From Stomoxys calcitrans (taxonomy: Eukaryota; Arthropoda; Insecta; Diptera; Muscidae), in assembly GCF_963082655.1 (NCBI RefSeq), contig NC_081552.1:73350707-73414706 (forward strand): a stretch of 64,000 bases of DNA, read 5' to 3'. Both the position numbers and the translations under genes were made by a program. Under the pieces are notes generated by a model that saw only the letters and a program-made list of their open reading frames with translations, did not search any database and was not told the origin of the DNA. How positions within the stretch are numbered: position 1 is the first letter of the stretch; every line of letters begins with the position of its first letter. Positions 13,935-24,029 of the stretch are shown piece after piece.

Positions 13935-14210
13935 GACCGAGGTTAGCATGTCCGCCTATGACACTGAACGCCTGGGTTCGAATCCTGGCGAGACCATCAG
14001 AAAAAAAATGTTCAACATTTGTACTATGTCATGTAAAACTTCTTTTTAAAGAGGTGTCGCACTGCGGTACGCCGTTCGGACTCGGCTATAAAAAGGAGGC
14101 CCTTTATCATTGAGCTTGAACTTGAATTGGACTGCCCTCATTGATATGTGAGAAGTTTGCTCCCGGTCCTTAGTGAAATGTTCATGGACAAAATTTGCAT
14201 TTGCATTTTT
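13935..14210 (+). repeat. tRNA-derived SINE, near full length
   Basis: The 5' part contains a tRNA-like promoter: an A-box-like GTTAGCATGTCCG at 13942-13954 and a canonical B box GGTTCGAATCC at 13975-13985. Then follow CTGGCGAGACCATCAGAAA, GTGTCGCACTGCGG, CGCCGTTCGGACTCGGCTAT, AAAAGGAGGCC, CATTGATATGTGAGAAG and TTAGTGAAATGTTCATGG. Pol III SINEs are mobilised by LINE machinery; which LINE is unknown. At least nine partial relatives occur in this window. Confidence 0.8.
13942..13985 (+). promoter_or_regulatory. Internal Pol III promoter (A and B boxes) of the SINE
   Basis: The B box GGTTCGAATCC matches the tRNA consensus exactly; the A box is approximate. Spacing of about 30 bp is tRNA-like. 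Confidence 0.6.
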
Positions 14211-14376
14211 GATTACTACACGCAAAAAATAATTCGCATTACATAAAGGAAATTTTCGCCAAGTGAACTACTTTTGTGGAAAGCGTTAGACCTTTTTTTA
14301 CGATAAAAGTACATATTATTTTGCGAGAAATTCCTGCAAGCATTTGTGACATGTATAATGAATTTTTTACAAATTA

Positions 14377-16307
14377 AAGGATGATTTAGCTATTGTCTTA
14401 TTGACAACACTGGTTTAAACAGTTCATGCACGTTTCGTGTTTTTTTTTCACTGTCAAACATCTTCAGTTTGGTCTGTAATTTAGCTATGAATCGTCTTAC
14501 AAATGAACAACAATTGCAAATTATTGAATTTTATTATCAAAATAAGTGTTCTGTTAAGAAAGTTTATAGCGCTTTTTTTGTGTAAAGCGACGAATCTCAT
14601 TTTCAGCTCAATGGGAATGTAAATAAGCAGAATTGTGGATTTTGGAGTGAAGATCAATCAGAAGCATTGCTAGTGCTACCAATGCATCCAAAACAAGTAA
14701 AAAGGCATTAAGTTCGGCCTGGGCCGAACTTACGATACCCAAGACCTCAGGTATATATGTAAACCCCCTTTCGTTACAATCCGGTGAAAATTGGATAATT
14801 TAAGCACCCACCACATTGAGTGGTCTAATAAATTTAAGTCAGTGTTCAATTTTGTAGAACAAAATATTGGTCTTTTTGCCAGCTTTATCCAAATATAAAC
14901 CATATTAAGGTCGGTTATCGGGAGCCTCAAAACAACTCACTGTTTTATATATATTAGCGAAATCGGGTACCATATTTGGGTTCTATTTGGGAGGCCTAAA
15001 ACTACTCACCTTTTCCAATTTTAGCGAAATCGGTTAAAATATAAAGCTTTAATGGGCTTCAGGCACCTAATCGGGAGATCGGTCTATATGGCTGCTATAT
15101 CTAGATATAGTCTGATCTGAACTATATTTACGTCAGATGTCAAGAGGCTTAAAACAACCCCCCGTTTAAAATTTGACCAAAATCGGGTACTATATAAAGC
15201 TTTTATGGGCTTCAGACCCTTTATGGGCAGATTGGTATATATGGCTGCTATATCTAAATATAGTTCGATCTGAACCATGTTTGCGTCAGATATCGGGAGG
15301 CTTAAATTAACCCACTGTTTTAAAAAGCTTTTATGGGCTTCAGATCCTTTATCCGCAGATCAGTATATATAGCAGCTATATCTAAATATAGTCTGCTCTG
15401 AATCATATTTGGTATATCGGGAGGCTTAAAACAACTCAATGTTTCAAATTCCAGCGAAATCGGGTAGTATATAAAGCTTTATGGAGTTCAGACCCTATAT
15501 CGGCGGATCGGTCTATATAGCAGCTATATCCAAATAGGGCCCGATTTTACCTGTTCAAGAATCTAACCTGCGTGCAGTAAAAAGGCGTATCTTTACCAAA
15601 TTTCAGCACAATATCTCAAATTTTGAAGGCTGTAGAGTGATTACAATAGACGGACGGACAGACACACGGACATCGTTCAATCGGCTTAGAATTTTACGAA
15701 GATCCGAGATATATACACTTTGTAGTTTCGGAAAGCGATATTTCGATGTGTTGCACGCGGAATGACTAAATGAATATACCCCCTATCCTACGGTGGTGGG
15801 TATAAAAATAAAAGTTTGTGGCCAGGTGGCATCATTGGACCGTACTTCTTCAAAGATGATGGGAAACGTAACGTAACTATGAATTGTGATCGCTACCGTG
15901 TGATGATATCCACCTTTTTTTACCAAAAATGCAAGAGCTTGACTTGCATGACATGTAGTTTCAACAAGACGGTGCCACACAGCACGCGTAACAATGGACT
16001 TATTGGGAGGCGAGTTCAGTTAACATTTGATTTCACCTTCGAGATCGTGCGATTTAACGCCTTTAGGCAATTTTTTGTGGGGTTGTGTTAAAGCTCATGT
16101 CTCTACAGACAAGCCCGCTTCGATTGACGCATTGGTAGACAACATTGAAGCATTTATTCGTGAGATACCGGTCGCAATGTTAGAAAGAGTATGCCAAAAT
16201 TGGACTAAGCGGATGGACCATTTGAGGTGCAGTCACATTTGCATGCAATAAACTTCAAACATTAAATTATACTATAACTTTCCCATATCTCTTAAAAATT
16301 CACCCAT
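14377..16307 (+). mobile_element. Tc1/mariner element (M2), internally deleted and split by a family B element
   Basis: The left end AAGGATGATTTAGC and right end AAAAATTCACCCAT are inverted and flanked by TA. The transposase starts MNRLTNEQQLQIIEFYYQN (14487 on), runs to VKKVYSAFF, then jumps to SDESHFQLNGNVNKQNC and LPMHPK. It is cut at 14694 by a B element and resumes at about 15810 (GGIIGPYFFKDD, then LVDNIEAFIREIP and VCQNWTKRMDHL). Frameshifts and the internal deletion make it non-functional. Without the B insert it is about 0.8 kb. Confidence 0.85.
14694..15809 (+). repeat. Family B element inserted in mariner M2
   Basis: Head ACAAGTAAAAAGGCATTAAG, a palindrome-like TTCGGCCTGGGCCGAA, GATACCCAAGACCTCAGG; monomers with CTATATCTAAATATAG and AAATCGGGTA; a tail with GACGGACGGACAGACAC and TACGGTGGTGGGTATAAAAA. 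The flanks (CCAAAA / AAAAGTTT) lie within a continuous mariner coding region, so the boundaries are well fixed. Confidence 0.9.
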
Positions 16308-17100
16308 TATCAATCAGAGTTTATTTGGGTTTATTTCGATGTTATGATGCACAATTTTATTAAGTCTTCCATTTTGGCACAACTCTATTATAATGTTGCA
16401 TTATGATTTGCTGTATTCCTTATGCTATAAACGTATTTATATACCAACTTTGAGATATATATTTCTTTATTGCGTAAATATTACCAAACAATTATGTACC
16501 TTAGAAATTTTTGACATGTTTTCTTTTGCCAGCAGCCATTTGTTCGTTTTTTTTTATCATTGGAAATGCAGCATTTTTGTTCCTAAGGCCTTACTCTAAA
16601 AATTATCATTTTCCAAGTTTACACGTCTCCACACTCGTCCGAGCTGCAACACAAGCTGACTGCTCTTTGGTCAGTCAAAAAAAGAAAAAAATTTGTGAGT
16701 GAGAATGTGTCTATATATATAGTGACGACCTCAGAATTGCAATTATTTGCAAGCCCATGGCCTTGTTTGGGATTATTTTCTTGTGTACCTACACAGTGAC
16801 GTTCAAAAGTGTATGTGGATTCGCCCACCACTGATTTAAACGTTCAAATACTCACTCTTTTTCTCTATTAAGAGAGATACAAGAGAATAATTATTGATCC
16901 GTTAAATGAATAATTATTCAAAAGTTTAAAAGAAAGGTTCTTTGACCGTAGGCGAAACTCCTTAAGGGTTTAACACAATCAAAGCTAGTTACGCCGAATA
17001 ATGCTACGTTTATGGCTAACGTTTGATATATTGAAGCGAAACATTATAAGGTTAGACTAAAAGAAAAACTTCGTAATAAAAGTATTTTGTTTGTTGTAAA
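16308..17100. other. Unassigned sequence
   Basis: No recognised repeat or gene in about 800 bp; short frames only. Confidence 0.3.
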
Positions 17101-17114
17101 AATGTCCCAAACTT

Positions 17115-17250
17115 TTTATTTTTTTGTGTGTGCTATAACCACCAATATTCATGCCAAGTATGGTCTGAATCCGTCTCTATTGCTCCTATATAAACAGATC
17201 ATTCGACTTAATGTCTTAAGCATATACCGGAAGCAATTCCTAACTAAATT
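17115..17250 (-). repeat. Family A monomer fragment
   Basis: CATGCCAAGTATGGTCTGAATCCG and CTCCTATATAAACAGATC are inverted A monomer pieces, fused to a B head. Confidence 0.5.
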
Positions 17251-18335
17251 AAAAAAAAAAGTGAAACCGAACTTTGGATACCCACCACCATGGATATATA
17301 TATTATAAACCTTATATATCTATATCAATGTCCAAGTATTGGCCGATTTGGATTCGGTTCAGGTCCAGGTACCGAGAAGTGTATATAAGTCACAGTTTAA
17401 AACTTCAAGAAAATCAGGTTATAACTGAGAATTTTATAACTTAAGTTCCCAGATCTGCAGATCGGTCCATATGGTCTGATATAGACCATACGCTATTCGG
17501 ATATCTGGTGGCCTAGTGCAACTCCATGTTCCAAATGTATATCACATTATGGTCCGATCTGGACCAAATTTGGTTCGGACAACGAGAAATTTAGTCCAAC
17601 TAATCGCACTAAATTTCAGCGTAATAGGAAAATGTGGCTTTTTATGGGTTTAGGACCCTAAATTAGTAGACCGGTCTTAACAGCAGCTTTATACAAATTT
17701 GGTCCGATATGGACTATGTTCAGTTCGGACAATGAGAGGCCCAGTGCAACTCACTGTTTAAAATTTCAGTGAAATCGGGTATCGAATGGGGCTTTTATGG
17801 GCTTAAAACCCTGATTCGGCAGATCGGTCTATAATACAGCTATATCTGAATATATTACGATCTGAACTATGATCAGGTCGGACAACGAGAGGCCTAGTGT
17901 ATCTCACTTTTCCAAATTAAAGCGAAATCGGGTAACAAATGGGACTTTTAAGGGTTTAAGACCCTTAATTGGCAGATCGGTCCATATGGCAGCTATATCT
18001 TAATACAGTTCAAACTGGACCAAGCAGGTCGCGGATGTCAATAGAATGTAGAATGTTCTAAACTTCAATAAAATCGGATGATAAACGCACCCTTAAATCG
18101 GTTGGTCGATCTATATGGCATCTATATCTAATTATGGCCCGATATGGACCATGTTCGGTTCGGATATCGGGGGCCTTAGTACATTCGCGGTTTACAATTT
18201 CAACAAAGTCTAATAATATATGCGGATTTTATGGGCTTAAGACGCTAAACTAGGAGATCGGTCTATATGGAAGCTATATCTAAATAAGATCCGAGATAAG
18301 ATTCAGTACAAAAATTGACAGCCTAGACAACTAAA
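17251..18335 (+). repeat. Family B variant element
   Basis: Decayed head (GTGAAACCGAACTTTGGATACCCACCACCATGG), then six to seven monomers with the local signature GGTTCGGACAACGAGAGGCC and AGATCGGTCTATATGGCAGC. The tail is missing where the next A element begins. Confidence 0.7.
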
Positions 18336-18349
18336 TTTGTTTTTTTTCC

Positions 18350-19115
18350 TTTTATACCCTCCATCATAATCTAATTTCGTCATTCCGTTTGTAAAGCATC
18401 GAAATATTTATCTGAGAACCAACAAAGTATATATGTATATTTTTGATCGTCTTGGCATTCTAAGTCGACTTAGTCATTTCGGTCCGCCCATCTGTCGAAA
18501 GCACGCTAACTTTCGAAGTGATAAAGCTGGGAGCATGAAATTTTGCATAAATACTTCCTTTTAGTCTAGTTCAGTTGGGATTTTAAATGGGTCATTGGTC
18601 TTTGTTTTGATATAGCTGTAATATAGACCGATTTTGAATCTTGACCTCTTGAGCTCCTAAACGCTGCAATTCTTATTCGATTTGTCTCAAATTTTGAATA
18701 AGATATGTTGTTATGACTGCCAACATTTGTGCTAAGTATGGTTTAAACCGGTTTAAATCTTGATATAGCTCCAATATAAACCGATCTCCTTATTTGACTG
18801 TTTGAGCCTCTAGAGGGCGCACTTCTTATGCGAATTGGCTACACATTATTTTAACGACTTCTCCTATAACCTACCACATCCGTGCCAAATATGGTCTGAA
18901 TCGGCCCATAACCAGATATAGCTCCCATATGAACTGATCTCCCGATTTGAATTCTTGAGCCACTATATGGCTCAATTCTTACTCAATTTTGGCTGACACT
19001 ACTATGGTCTCCAACAGCCAAACCAAGCATGGTCCGAATCGGTTGATAACCTGAAATAGCTTCAATAGCTTGGCAGTTTTCATCTATAATCCTTTATTTG
19101 CCCAAAGAAAAAATA
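18350..19115 (-). repeat. Family A element, inverted, head lost
   Basis: Starts TTTTATACCCTCCATCATAAT, then inverted tail (ATCGTCTTGGCATTC, GAAAGCACGCTAACTTTCG) and monomers. It fades at TCCTTTATTTGCCCAAAG, before the palindrome. Confidence 0.75.
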
Positions 19116-19136
19116 AAGACAAAACGAAAGAAAAAT

Positions 19137-19215
19137 ATGTGCTTATCGGCACACCACTTGGGCTCGACTATTAAAAGGAGGCTCCTTAACTTTGAGCTAA
19201 ATTTTCAATCAAATC
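19137..19215 (+). repeat. SINE body fragment
   Basis: CACACCACTTGGGCTCGACTATT and AAAGGAGGCTCCTTA correspond to the central SINE body. Confidence 0.45.
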
Positions 19216-20054
19216 CGTTCCACTGAGCTTTCGCTTTCAAGATGTAGAAAAATTTCACCTCTGTAACGTAACCTACTCTCCGATATTTCTGATTCTGTGT
19301 ACGTTCGTTGAGCTTTCCCCTGTAACAGTTTAACACAAACTCGGATATTCGCACTCTACTAAATAAATTTGTATCTATGGCAAAGATAGCCACTTAAACT
19401 ACCTAAAACACCTAATGTTAAGACCCGTCTTAGGGTGGGAAATTAAAAAATAATACAGCAAACAACCGCAACGAAATTCCTGTACTTTATTTTTCTTTAT
19501 TTTACGGACCGATAGGTTGCCATAACACTGATAAATGCTGCATGATTAATTTTTATCACTCTACCCTCTCTCTGTTCGTGGTTGCGTCTCCATTTCGTTG
19601 ATTCATTTGCAAACAGAATAGATGGCGCTTATTTAAATATTAGTGCTGCCATCGATAAGGGAAAGGTTTAGACTTTAATACCCAAAATTTAAACAAAATA
19701 ACTTAAAAGTTCTCCGTTCCATGTCGCCCCGGATTCTTGCGCAATCGCACATAAACGACTGACAATTTTATATTTCTCTCATCTGTTAGAGCTCTTTTGA
19801 ACATATTGTTATGAGTCTAAAGATTTTCTTTGTCTATGCTGCTACTCGCTTGGAGCGACTTAGCACCTATAACATTGATCATCATGTGTTAGATGTCTAT
19901 AACTGGCTATATGGCTACCTGTTGAATAGTCATAAATTTAGTCGTTTTAAATCAACGATTCTCAGTGGTAAATAACTAATTTGCCTGTCTTTATATTTGT
20001 TGCGGTGGCGACATTTCTTAGTAATTTAACCATTAAAAACTTTTGAACATGAAA
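19216..20054. other. Unassigned sequence
   Basis: No recognised feature. TGTTAAGACCCG near 19415 and TTGCGGTGGCGAC near 19998 invite an LTR interpretation that I could not confirm. Confidence 0.3.
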
Positions 20055-20125
20055 GTGTTGCCCAGCAGCACGTTGTTTGGACTTGTCTAGGAAAAGAAGG
20101 CTCCTTGTCGATGAGCTAAAAATAG
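20055..20125 (+). repeat. SINE body fragment
   Basis: CAGCACGTTGTTTGGACTTG, AAAGAAGGCTCCTTGTCGATGAGC is a decayed SINE centre. Confidence 0.4.
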
Positions 20126-20254
20126 CTGTCAGCTTGACTTAAGGGTTGCAACTGCTCGTATCACTCTGAACGTCATAACTTTGGAGGTATGGCGGCAGTG
20201 CTAGGTAATTATAATAGATCAACTGTTTTGGGGTGAGGTGATCCGCTAGATATA

Positions 20255-20980
20255 TGAGCAGAATATAGATATCATATTAGCAGTCCACAACCTTTTACTT
20301 TGAATTTAACCCCATATTGTGATAATTGGTGTATACAGCCGTCTAATGGGGGGCGTCTCACTCCATCTGCCACTTGAGCACAAATTTGAATGACGCAGTC
20401 CACTTAAAAATATCTATTACTTGATCCCCCATTGTATTAATGGGTCAAATAAACTATTGGAGGCGACATTAGGAGGTAAAGCACCACCTAGATTCTTGGA
20501 CACAAAGCTTAATGTCATATTCGTAATCTTTACCAAATACCTTTAATTTGAGGCTCATATAGCTAGGATCGAATTATATTCCCATTTAAGGGTGGGGCGA
20601 CCCCCAATTACTTGGACCTCATATTTTATGTCATATTCGTAGTCTAGTCCCGAATACCTTTCATTTGAGTGCCATATTGATATTTACGTCCAATATGTTT
20701 GTATGGGGCAGTTTTTGGGGTTGGACGACCCCTCGCATACTTGATCCCAATTTTTAATACTATATTCGTATTCCACTCCCCAATACCTTTCATTTGATAC
20801 CCATATTGTCCTTATCGAACCACTTTTGATTTTAAGTGTTGTTTTGGGGTAACGGGGTCTCCCCCATCCACCCATCCACCTTCCAATATCAATAAACTAA
20901 AAAGCCTTTTCCTCCTTCCTGCCCATTTTCGTAATATACTCTCGAATACCTTTCATTCGAGTCCCATATTGTAATTATTG
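20255..20980 (-). repeat. Family C monomer array, inverted
   Basis: Repeated inverted units with ATACCTTTCATTTGAG, CCATATTG, TATTCGTA and GACCCC-rich stretches. In plus sense these read CTCAAATGAAAGGTAT. It abuts a C tail at 20986. Confidence 0.65.
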
Positions 20981-20985
20981 TCCAA

Positions 20986-21110
20986 CTAGCTGACCCGGGC
21001 CCGCTCCGCTGCGCCTTCTTTTACTTTATATGGAACAAAAGTTTCCTTGGAATATTTTTTTCGACAATTAGAGAGCTTTTAGTGAAATACCATGCTACGA
21101 AAATAGTATA
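20986..21110 (-). repeat. Solo family C 3' tail, inverted
   Basis: About 125 bp beginning CTAGCTGACCCGGGCCCG that is a high-identity inverted copy of the 3' end of the C element at 21485-22439. It abuts the Penelope-like frame directly after its YMDN motif. Confidence 0.75.
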
Positions 21111-23290
21111 TCGAAAATATATATTGTCCATGTATTTAGAAATGTATTTTATATGAATGTCCTTTGACCTAAGTTCCTCTATCACGTCGTCAAACAGTTG
21201 GTCAAGTATTATATTGACACTAGTAGGGATATCCCATCGGCCTACCATATGTTTGATGTCATATTGGAAGTAATTGTTGTCATTCAGACAGAATTAAAGT
21301 ATTTTCAAAAATTTTGGCTTTGGGATTGTGGTATTCGCTTCAAGTTTCTTCCATTCTTCCATTACGTGTTTTATTGCCAGGGAGATCGGTATCTTTGTAA
21401 ATAGTGATACCACGTCAAATGAGACCAATATGGCATCTTCCTCCAAAATGGTCTTCTGTGGTTGCCCTCTCAGTTCAGTCGAATTCTATATTCTTATATA
21501 TAAAAATCAATTTGTGTTTGTTTGTAGGTTTGTTTGTTTGTTTGTATGTTTGTTTGTTTGTTTGTGTGTTTGTGTTATTTATAGACTAAGAAACGGCTGA
21601 ACCGATTTTCTTGGAACTTTCACAGATGGTTCATAATGATCCCGTGGTGAAAATAGGATACTACATTTTTTGACACCCCTAAATCGTGCATATTTACCGA
21701 TCATGACAATGTGGGGCTTAAATGAAAGGTATTGTGGGGTAGAGCAAGAATTGATACCCATTTTCGGGGGTCTACCCCTTTTCCAAAATACCCCAAACAG
21801 CAATTTTTTAGTGAACATCGCAATATGGGGCTCAAATAAAGGTATTTGGGAGTAGAATACGAATTTGATATCCAAATGTAGGACCATGTATTTAGGGCAT
21901 CACCCCTTTCCCAAAACACCCCCAAAGGGAAAAAATTTTTCGACCATGCCAATATGTGGCTCAAACGAAAGGTATTTGAGATTAGAAAACGAATTTGATA
22001 ACCTATTTTGGGGTAATGTGCTTGGGGGACGCCTCATCCTGTAAACTCCTCTTAAGCCAATGGCAATATGGGGTTTAAATAAACGGTATTTGAGAGAAGA
22101 GCACGATGCCGATATTTTTTCAGGGCCAAGTATCTGTGGGACCACCTCTCCCCCGAAAACACCACTAAATCAGACATTATGAGCATATCGTGCTGAAATG
22201 AAGTATTTTAAGAATGGAGTACACCTTACATCCAAACTTAAATTCGTAGACCAATTAAGATCATATGGGATTCAGATAAAGGCTCTTATATTGTTAAACT
22301 GTTAGTCAAACGATATACTATTTTCGTAGCATTGTATTTCACTAAAAGATTTTTAATTGTCGAAAATAAATATTCCAAGGAAACTTTTGTTCCATATAAA
22401 GTAAAAGAAGGCGCGGCGGAGCGAGCTCGGGTCAGCTAGTATTATATGAAATCAGATTTTGCAATTTATTGCCAATAAATTTAGACAAATTATAGCATGC
22501 AACTTTCATCGAGGAAGCTATTGGTCTAAGAGGACTTTAGTATATTTTTGGAAGTCTGTGTTACTCCGGTGCTTCTGCAGCAATGCTAGTTAATTTCATC
22601 TTCTCCAACTTGGTTATATTTCCATTTTTAAACAGATCAACAGTTTCTAACTTCGCCTTGGGATTTACCTTAATGTGCTTATATGTGATTCGCTCCTCCA
22701 ATGGTATATTCATCTTGTTTCTAGACTCATCGTTTTGATTCCTTTATCCGCGGTAGTCATGATTATCGTTTCTTTGTGTTTGTCTAAGTACTCATTAGGT
22801 CTCTCGTAAATTCATATTGCAAATCTTTTTAATTCATTGTTTGATAGATTTCTATGGTAATTTGCGATTCTTCCTGCAATTTTCGCCCTCGTTAGTTCTT
22901 TCTCATGTTCATCCTTTAATGTCTGAATCCATTGTTCCGCGTCTGCTATCAGCGGTATTGGCATAAAATTATTCCGATGCACTGGTAGAGCAAATTTCAT
23001 TCCCATTGACAGTATCCATGTCATTGCCTTATCAAATTCTATGTTCGTGTAATTTATAAACCAGTCTTCGTTATTGTTCAACTTCAATTTTTCAAATTTT
23101 TGATCTTGTGTCTTTTGATTTTGAATAAATGTGTCATATTTTCGTGTTGTTCCTAATATTAAAACCTCGATTGCGTTGTTCCTTCTTAAATTGTGATAGT
23201 TCTGTTTCGTTCAGTGTATTAAACATATGTTGCTCTATTCTCTCAAGCTCCCGTTTTATTGCTCCGGTTGCAATAAAGTGAAAATACGTT
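21105..23290 (-). mobile_element. Penelope-like retroelement, decayed and split by a C element
   Basis: Minus-strand coding traces in order: a start-proximal region (22812-23087: LPVHRNNFMPIPLIADAEQW, KELTRAKIAGRI), a TTADKG-type motif near 22750, a LPKIYKSPLRPIASS motif near 22560, LVSFDVVSLFTKIPISLAIK near 21400, and SKYMDNIYF near 21110, a degraded form of the catalytic Y-DD box. These are reverse-transcriptase blocks of the Penelope class, which is distinct from LINEs. The C-terminal GIY-YIG endonuclease is not seen; the frame is lost at a C tail. It contains stops and is inactive. Confidence 0.75.
21485..22439 (+). mobile_element. Family C element, complete, Helitron-like, inside the Penelope-like element
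   Basis: Begins TCTATATTC, followed by a (TTTG)n microsatellite at 21515-21575, then ACGGCTGAACCGATTTTC, several monomers (CTCAAATGAAAGGTAT, CCACCCC) and a 3' part ending GGGTCAGCTAG. The bases outside are T and T with no duplication. Removing it restores continuity of the Penelope-like frame (NLISYN / NSTEL), which fixes the boundaries. TC...CTAG termini without target duplication suggest a non-autonomous Helitron or Helentron. Confidence 0.7.
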
Positions 23291-23299
23291 CTGTGATAC

Positions 23300-23640
23300 T
23301 AGACCAAGTTTTTTTTTTTTTTTTTTTTTTAAAGTAATTAATTATTTATTAATTATTTTTACAAAATGTAAGTTTGTGCAGTGTGTTATAAATATAAATG
23401 AAGGAAAAATTAACTAATTGTAAGTAAAAAGCTTAATCATGAACTCATAGGCCTACTTTGTTCTCGTATAGAAATTGAAAATAAATTAGATTTATTCATT
23501 ACAAAAACATGACCATAAAAGCCATGAAAACATTCTATTATATAACATAAAAAATTGGTTTATAAGGAAAATTAATTTTTTGTTTTAATTCGCCCAAATA
23601 ACATGTTCGTAAACCAAAATGATTTGTATTTTAAAGATTT
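23300..23640. other. Unassigned, with poly(T) tract
   Basis: A run of about 20 T at 23309-23331 is followed by AT-rich sequence with no recognised feature. Confidence 0.35.
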
Positions 23641-23649
23641 TTATTTTGT

Positions 23650-23799
23650 CGGAGCGGAGCAGATTTGAGATTAGAAGCCGCTCCACTCGGGGTTCAAAAA
23701 ATTTCGCTCCCGCTCCGGCAAAAATAGGTTTGCTCCGCCCCACGCTCCACTCCGCTCCACTCCGCTTCACACTCCACTCCGTCCCACTCCGAAACCCTG
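23650..23799 (-). mobile_element. GGAGCGG/GGAGTGG-rich terminus ending in CAGGG
   Basis: On the minus strand it begins CAGGGTTTCGGAGTGGGACGG and continues as degenerate GGAGTG/GGAGCGG repeats. It is paired in style with 13457. A hAT-like terminal repeat is possible; no transposase is seen. Confidence 0.3.
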
Positions 23800-24029
23800 G
23801 CCTACCAATGTATGGATATTGAAGCCAGCAAACGTAATGGGATTGAATAAGTCCCATAACCAAGAACGAAACACGTCTCACAGTGGTTGGGGTGTTGTGA
23901 TCTTCGAGTTTCCTTTCCCATTGCAAAAACTCTTCGATGATTTAATTCTTCTGGGAAGAGAAATAAACGGAAAAGCAAATTTTTATGTGCACGTAACACA
24001 AAAACACGGAAATAAAAGTTTGGGGTAAA

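Noticed and set aside
13935..14000. A genuine tRNA gene at the B box
   Set aside because: The A-B region does not fold into a full cloverleaf with an acceptor stem and is followed by the shared SINE body; it is a SINE head.
19415..20010. Possible solo LTR (TGTTAAGACC start, TTGCGGTGGCGAC primer-site-like end)
   Set aside because: No matching second copy, no clear terminal CA or target duplication, and no gag-pol nearby.
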